Positions 7,793 through 11,925 of a DNA stretch of 11,925 bases are shown here, one piece after another (position 1 is the first letter of the stretch; every line of letters begins with the position of its first letter). The DNA comes from an uncultured Lachnospiraceae bacterium (GTDB lineage: Bacteria > Bacillota > Clostridia > Lachnospirales > Lachnospiraceae). The position numbers and the translations under genes were made by a program. The DNA is taken from assembly GCA_945836355.1 (NCBI GenBank), contig CAMALD010000014.1:1-11925 (forward strand), in the 5' to 3' direction. A model generated the notes under the pieces. The model was given only the letters and a program-made list of their open reading frames with translations, did no database searches and was not told the origin of the DNA.

Positions 7793-8227
7793 TTATAAAT
7801 ACCCCTGTATATCCCTGCGCAGATTTTCTTCCGAGTCAATGATACGTCCGGTAAGGCTTCTCACTTCCTCCTGCGCCGACTTGTACCGGTTCAGATATTT
7901 ATGAAGTGACTTGATTCCCATGTCACAGCCATCGGTAAGGAGTTCTGCGATAGCCCGGTCACTCTCATCCATAGCTATCTTCGTACTCGTCTTCATTACC
8001 GACATCATCTTTGCCATCGGGTGCGGCTCCTTGCCCTCCTCATGGTACTTCAGCAAAATGTCATGGGTTTCATCACCCAGCTTTTCATGCTCTCTCTTCG
8101 CCTTCTGCAAAACCTTTTTCAAATCCGATGCGTGTACATGCTCCATCACATCATCTAAGGAGCTGATACCCATTTTGATTCCCGAATTGCATTCTTTCAA
8201 GAGGGAAATTGTATCACTGTCAGTCAT
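7793..8227 (-). CDS. Unrecognised small all-helical protein
   Basis: I do not recognise a named family. The 144 residues have no signal peptide or membrane helix and read as four or five long amphipathic helices, with few Gly/Pro except around EEGKEPHP (63-70). Possible metal ligands occur in helix-like spacing (H47, E48, E53, H55 in REHEKLGDETH; H30 and H32; E88), so a ferritin-like or DUF2383-like bundle is possible but unproven. Two stretches look related: LLKECNSGIKMGISSL (9-24) and LLTDGCDMGIKSL (96-108), each with one cysteine and GIK, suggesting an old internal duplication. The ATG (8225-8227) follows a perfect GGAGG (8232-8236); a GTG 11 codons upstream has no such site and was not used. 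It stands alone between the chemoreceptor terminator and the manA operon. Confidence 0.8.
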   Translation of the reverse strand: MTDSDTISLLKECNSGIKMGISSLDDVMEHVHASDLKKVLQKAKREHEKLGDETHDILLKYHEEGKEPHPMAKMMSVMKTSTKIAMDESDRAIAELLTDGCDMGIKSLHKYLNRYKSAQEEVRSLTGRIIDSEENLRRDIQGYL

Positions 8228-8393
8228 ATTACCTCCATTTCCGCGCTCTGCGCTTTCCACACTGCTCTTTTCCGGGTTCCCTTTTATTTACCCGGCAGCA
8301 CATACTGCTTTTCTTTTGATAATATCCCTGTTTTTTTCGAAATTATTCACCACAAAAACCGCTCTTTACCACATTGTTTCCGTTTTTCATATA
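8228..8393 (-). other. Leader region of the helical-protein gene with small hairpins
   Basis: This intergenic stretch must carry the promoter of the helical-protein gene, since the chemoreceptor terminator precedes it. No box pair is convincing; TATTAT (minus strand, around 8318-8323) is the best -10-like hexamer but lacks a good -35. Near the start codon are CCGGGT/ACCCGG (8272-8277 with 8290-8295) and GCAG/CTGC (8295-8308) hairpins. I match it to no known riboswitch. Confidence 0.35.
8232..8236 (-). promoter_or_regulatory. Ribosome binding site deciding the helical-protein start
   Basis: GGAGG on the minus strand, 4 bases before the ATG at 8225-8227 (a GGAGGT core would leave 3). It settles the start 11 codons inside the longest open frame. 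Confidence 0.85.
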
Positions 8394-8430
8394 TAACAAA
8401 AGAAGGGATGCCACCCGGGTGATATCCCTT
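8394..8430 (-). terminator. Intrinsic terminator of the chemoreceptor gene
   Basis: Minus strand AAGGGAT/ATCCCTT arms (8424-8430 with 8403-8409), with further partial pairing through a CCCGGG centre, followed by a T-rich tail CTTTTGTT. It lies 27 bases after the chemoreceptor stop. Confidence 0.8.
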
Positions 8431-8456
8431 CCTCCATTTGCCGTGAAAACAGCTTA

Positions 8457-10523
8457 TTACTCTTCGTCACTCTTCTTAAAGCTCTGCACGATAGTCATGA
8501 TTTTATCTGCGTTGTCGCGGTTTGTATCCACCACTTTAGAAAGAACCTCAGCCGTCATGCTGGTCTGCTCGTTCTTATTGATGATTTCCTCAACGCCAAG
8601 CTCATTATCACCGGATGCACTGCGCACCGTATCCATCTGTACACTGATAGCAGCCAGTGCCTTCTCCAAATCTCCTGTCACCTCATTGATTTCCCTGATG
8701 ATATCCTGAATGTCATTGACAGACTTGTTGTACTCTTTAGCAGAATCTGCAAAGCTGATAAACTGCTTGGAGACATCCTTCTCCAGATATCCGATGACAT
8801 CGTCAAAGCACTTCTGCGCAGCACCGATATTGTTGTTGGCATCCTTACAAATGTTCTGAATGTTGGTTGCCGTCTGCGAGGAGCTGTTGGCAAGAGCTCC
8901 GATTTCATCTGCCACGACCGCAAAGCCTCTTCCGGCTTCACCGGCTCTTGCTGCCTCAATGGATGCATTCAGGGACAGCAGATTTGTCTGGCTTGTGATG
9001 GACAGGATATCTGCCGTCATCTGGTTGATCTCGGAAAGGGACTGCAGGCTGACCATGGCAGCCTCAATGTTCTTGCGGTTTGACTTAATGTTCTCCTGCG
9101 AATCGTCCAGCGATGCCTGTGCCAAATTCTGCATACTCTGTGCACTCTTAATCAGGTTTGCACTCAACTCTTGACCGCGCTTGATCTTTTCTGCGACTCT
9201 CTGCATCATCTCCGAGATATCGCCCACTTTTCTGCCTGTCTCGGAAATCGCTTCGTTCGTTGTACTGATACTTGCAGCAAGCTCTTGGGTCGTAGCCGAA
9301 TTGTCAACCACATAATTCAGAAGATTTCTGGATTCCACATTCATGGTTCCGGCGGACTCATCCAGCGATACGGTACACTGACCGAGAGTTCCGATAATAC
9401 TGTTTAAGCTACTGCGCAGCGACTCGACTGCAGATGCGATATGCCCTACTTCGCTCTTTGTGCCGATATACGGAACCAGTGCCTTATCCTGTTTCAGATT
9501 CAGATCCTTTAAGCTGCCGATTGCCTTCTCCACAAGATTCAACGGTCTTGTGCTGATCCAAACCACCAGAAGGGTAAGCAATACAATCACAATATAGGCA
9601 ACCAAGCAAAGAATGCCCAAAACCAGCTTACTCTGGTTAGCATCCGCATATATTTCTTCCTCTGTGTCACTGATAACAACTGCCCAACCTCTTTCCGGTA
9701 TGGACATATACATCGCCAGACACTTTTCCTTATTTCCATCAACATAATCAATCGTACCGACGGTTTCCTTCGGATTATCATTGATAGACTTGATGACCTG
9801 AAGAAGCATGTCATCCTGAATCTCTTTAGCCATCAGGTCCTCATCCTCATTAAAAATATGTACACCTGTCTGAACATTAATCATATAACTCTTTGCTTCG
9901 GAAAGCCCGCCCGCTGTAATAGAATCAAGCTTTTCCTTCAGTGCAGCGGCATACGCGCCACCGCCTACGAACCCAATCGGAGTCTTGCCATCGTCATCAA
10001 AAATAGCTGCATACATGGAAAGCATCAGTTTATTTGATGCTGGAGATACAAGCATTCCCGGAATAAACGCCCCATCTGCTGACAGGATATTGTTCCGCAA
10101 AAGTGCAAGGCTTTCCGCGTCCTTTCTCAATACAAGTCCGATTGCCCCTTCATTCGAGTGAGTCAGCGTTTTGGTGGACCAGTCTCCCAGATAAACAGCC
10201 TCCCAATGCTTCAAATCCTTGTAATACTCAACATTGTAGTTCTGTGCCTTCTGCCAGACTTCATGATCCTCCGGATTCTTCAGCAATTCCGTCAGCTCCG
10301 GAGATTTTCCAAAGGCGATCAATATTGCTTCTACCTGCGATACATACTCTTCAATAACCTTGGTCTTTGCATTTAAAGCAGTCTCCATGTTGTTCATGGC
10401 ACCCTTCTTCATTGCGCTGGTCAAATTATTGTTTGCCAGAATATACAATAAAAGAATACCTACCGCAGCCACAACTGCGACTGCACTTGTAATTATAACT
10501 CTGAGTTTGCTGTTCTTAATCAT
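8457..10523 (-). CDS. Methyl-accepting chemotaxis protein with Cache-like sensor
   Basis: Membrane chemoreceptor that would signal to CheA/CheW. Layout of the 688 residues: a basic start, first membrane helix (about 9-30), an extracellular sensor of about 265 residues that looks like a double Cache domain ([19 protein letters not shown] near 108-126, [24 protein letters not shown] near 277-286), second membrane helix (about 299-325), HAMP (about 326-380), then a long coiled-coil signalling domain. The hairpin tip is clear: [25 protein letters not shown] (about 521-545). The C-terminus ends in KKSDEE without a CheR-tethering pentapeptide of the NWETF type. The ligand is unknown. The ATG at 10521-10523 has GGAAGG 7 bases upstream and begins the basic/hydrophobic signal anchor; a TTG 17 codons upstream was rejected. 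It starts 47 bases after thrH and ends at its own terminator. No other chemotaxis gene is present. Confidence 0.95.
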   Translation of the reverse strand: MIKNSKLRVIITSAVAVVAAVGILLLYILANNNLTSAMKKGAMNNMETALNAKTKVIEEYVSQVEAILIAFGKSPELTELLKNPEDHEVWQKAQNYNVEYYKDLKHWEAVYLGDWSTKTLTHSNEGAIGLVLRKDAESLALLRNNILSADGAFIPGMLVSPASNKLMLSMYAAIFDDDGKTPIGFVGGGAYAAALKEKLDSITAGGLSEAKSYMINVQTGVHIFNEDEDLMAKEIQDDMLLQVIKSINDNPKETVGTIDYVDGNKEKCLAMYMSIPERGWAVVISDTEEEIYADANQSKLVLGILCLVAYIVIVLLTLLVVWISTRPLNLVEKAIGSLKDLNLKQDKALVPYIGTKSEVGHIASAVESLRSSLNSIIGTLGQCTVSLDESAGTMNVESRNLLNYVVDNSATTQELAASISTTNEAISETGRKVGDISEMMQRVAEKIKRGQELSANLIKSAQSMQNLAQASLDDSQENIKSNRKNIEAAMVSLQSLSEINQMTADILSITSQTNLLSLNASIEAARAGEAGRGFAVVADEIGALANSSSQTATNIQNICKDANNNIGAAQKCFDDVIGYLEKDVSKQFISFADSAKEYNKSVNDIQDIIREINEVTGDLEKALAAISVQMDTVRSASGDNELGVEEIINKNEQTSMTAEVLSKVVDTNRDNADKIMTIVQSFKKSDEE

Positions 10524-10570
10524 CTTCCGCCCTTCCTTTCTCAGTTGCAAATCATTTTTTGCTGGAAATA

Positions 10571-11176
10571 TCAATCCCGCATTGCTCTCTTTATCGCCCC
10601 CATCAGCTCGTCATAGGTCTCATAAGCCGGCAGCTCCGGGTTATCCGACTTGATTTTGTCGGTGGATTTAAACAAAAAGCCGGCTTTGCTTGCCTTAATC
10701 ATCCCTAAATCATTATAGCTGTCACCGCTGGCAATCGTATCATATCCGATCGACTGAAGCGCTTTAACGGTGGTCAGCTTCGAGTTCTCAATTCTCATCT
10801 TAAAGCCGGTAATCTCACCGTCCGGTGCCACCTCCAGCGAATTGCAGAAAATGGTCGGCCAGCCCAGCTTTTTCATAAGAGGCGTTGCGAACTGGGTAAA
10901 CGTATCGCTGATGATGATGACCTGACAGAAGGAACGAAGCTCGTCCAAAAACTCCTTTGCCCCCGGAATCGGGTCAATCTTCTCGATGGTCTCCTGAATC
11001 TCCTTCAGTCCGAGTCCATGCTCCTTCAGAATACCGATACGCCATTTCATCAGCTTATCGTAATCCGGCTCATCACGGGTCGTGCGCTTAAGCTCCGGAA
11101 TTCCGCTTGCCTGAGCAAAAGCAATCCAGATTTCCGGCACTAAAACGCCTTCCAAATCCAAACATGTGATATACAT
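10571..11176 (-). CDS. thrH: ThrH-type phosphoserine phosphatase/homoserine phosphotransferase
   Basis: HAD-superfamily phosphatase. ThrH of Pseudomonas dephosphorylates phosphoserine and can pass the phosphate to homoserine. The 201 residues match ThrH (about 205) nearly end to end: [17 protein letters not shown] (5-21) with nucleophile D7 and the ThrH-specific E9 in place of the second Asp of Dx[20 protein letters not shown] (32-50), S90 in [11 protein letters not shown], a conserved lysine near 133-138, and GDSYND (151-156) with the magnesium-binding aspartates. I used the ATG at 11174-11176, which begins exactly where ThrH begins and has AGGA 9 bases upstream; an ATG six codons earlier lacks a site. 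It follows the nitroreductase gene by 63 bases with no terminator seen, so both may share a transcript. In vivo role is probably serine synthesis; homoserine transfer cannot be judged here. Confidence 0.92.
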   Translation of the reverse strand: MYITCLDLEGVLVPEIWIAFAQASGIPELKRTTRDEPDYDKLMKWRIGILKEHGLGLKEIQETIEKIDPIPGAKEFLDELRSFCQVIIISDTFTQFATPLMKKLGWPTIFCNSLEVAPDGEITGFKMRIENSKLTTVKALQSIGYDTIASGDSYNDLGMIKASKAGFLFKSTDKIKSDNPELPAYETYDELMGAIKRAMRD

Positions 11177-11239
11177 CGCACTACATCCTTTCATTGCTTT
11201 AGTAAATAATCATGAAAACACTGCGATAATCTGTGATTT

Positions 11240-11776
11240 CTAGAATACCTTGAGGATATCCTCCACAGCTTTTCTCTTTGGCTTCTGCGCCTCGGTTGCA
11301 GCATATCCGAGAGCAATCACCGACACTACGGTCTCCTCTGCCGGAATCTGCAGCAGCTCACGAATCTTCGCCCCATCCCGGATGCCCATAATCAGGCTGT
11401 CCAAGCCCATATCCTTCGCTTTTAAGATAAAGTTCTCGTTATGTAAACCGAGGTCATAAAATCCCCAGCCGTTTCCGCATTCATTGGTCGGATTGCCGTC
11501 GCGCTCAAAGCCCGAACGGTTGCTCACAAAGGTGGTCACCACCAGCGCAGCTCCCAATGCATTGTTGGCATTATACTCCGGCAAACACTCCGCCCGGAAT
11601 CTGTCAGCCATTTCATCCGACAGGATTGCATAATACCTGGCAGTCTGTGAATTTTTCCATGACGGCGCCTGTATAGCAGCATAAATGATTTCCTTCACAA
11701 CCTCCTCCGAAACCTTCCTGCCCGCATCAAACGCACGAATGCTTCTTCTCTCCTCAATCAGTTTGCTAAACTCCAT
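11240..11776 (-). CDS. Nitroreductase-family flavoprotein
   Basis: FMN-dependent NAD(P)H oxidoreductase of the nitroreductase fold; natural substrate unknown. The 178 residues are on the short side of the family. Visible parts: N-terminal FMN phosphate-binding EERRSIRAF (8-16), AAIQAPSWKNSQ (33-44), a central loop with NECGNGWGFYDLGLHNENFILKA (98-120), GLDSLIMG (124-131) and VIALGYAA (153-160) that closes the flavin site. Family members act as dimers in the cytosol, on nitro compounds, quinones or enones. The start was set at the ATG 11774-11776, preceded by GGAGG (11783-11787) with 6 bases of spacing; a TTG 14 codons upstream was rejected. It has a good promoter of its own and is the first gene of a possible unit with thrH, though the functions are not obviously linked. 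Confidence 0.92.
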   Translation of the reverse strand: MEFSKLIEERRSIRAFDAGRKVSEEVVKEIIYAAIQAPSWKNSQTARYYAILSDEMADRFRAECLPEYNANNALGAALVVTTFVSNRSGFERDGNPTNECGNGWGFYDLGLHNENFILKAKDMGLDSLIMGIRDGAKIRELLQIPAEETVVSVIALGYAATEAQKPKRKAVEDILKVF

Positions 11777-11834
11777 AGCTGTCCTCCTCGCCTCGCATTT
11801 ATTGTTTCTTTTGTACAATAACTATCTATTTCTT

Positions 11835-11863
11835 ATTATACATGTTTTTGTCAGAAAATACAA
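11835..11863 (-). promoter_or_regulatory. Sigma-A type promoter of the nitroreductase gene
   Basis: Minus strand TTGTAT (-35, 11858-11863), 17-base spacer, perfect TATAAT (-10, 11835-11840), in very A/T-rich DNA. It gives a leader of about 50 bases before the ATG. No operator-like repeat was seen next to it. Confidence 0.75.
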
Positions 11864-11925
11864 TATTTTATTTGCTTTTATTGAAATTGTGATGCATAGA
11901 GCTGGTAATAAAATCCTTTTTTCCG

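Noticed and set aside
8457..10523. Chemotaxis gene cluster
   Set aside because: Only the receptor is present; neighbours are metabolic or unknown genes, so it is an isolated receptor gene.
10524..10574. TTG start giving a chemoreceptor longer by 17 residues that overlaps thrH
   Set aside because: The internal ATG has a good GGAAGG site and begins the expected basic/hydrophobic membrane anchor.
11777..11818. TTG start giving 14 extra residues on the nitroreductase
   Set aside because: The extension would read through the GGAGG site, and the family begins near MEFSKLIEERRS.

Overview
The window is a stretch of ordinary chromosome from a Firmicute of class Clostridia, most likely family Lachnospiraceae. 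The evidence is the protein types (type III glutamine synthetase, short Firmicutes-type ManA, a YesL/DUF624 membrane protein, a ThrH-type phosphatase), the strong GGAGG-like ribosome binding sites, and moderate G+C with A/T-rich intergenic DNA. I cannot name the species. All nine genes lie on the minus strand, so transcription runs from high to low coordinates. There is no sign of phage, transposon, CRISPR, tRNA or rRNA.

In transcription order: a nitroreductase-like flavoprotein (11240-11776) has a clear sigma-A promoter at 11835-11863. It is followed by a ThrH-type phosphatase (10571-11176) and a membrane chemoreceptor (8457-10523) that ends at an intrinsic terminator (8394-8430). Next is a small, unrecognised all-helical protein (7793-8227) behind a structured leader. 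An intergenic region dense in inverted repeats follows (7695-7788), including a perfect 19-bp inverted repeat that overlaps the likely promoter of the next operon.

The central operon runs manA - yesL-like - glgB - mscS (7643 down to 2463) with short gaps and a 1-base stop/start overlap between glgB and mscS. It joins hexose-phosphate entry (mannose-6-P/fructose-6-P), glycogen branching and a mechanosensitive channel. It ends at a strong hairpin plus U-tract (2328-2365). Last comes glnN, type III glutamine synthetase (155-2263), with its own bidirectional terminator at 45-79.

Several starts were moved inward from the longest open frame because a good ribosome binding site and family alignment support an internal ATG: nitroreductase, thrH, the chemoreceptor, the helical protein and manA.

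I found no clear new multi-gene system. The points most worth a second look are the repeat-built lysine-rich tail on the branching enzyme, the 19-bp inverted repeat before manA, the unrecognised helical protein, and the unusual gene company of mscS and yesL with glgB.
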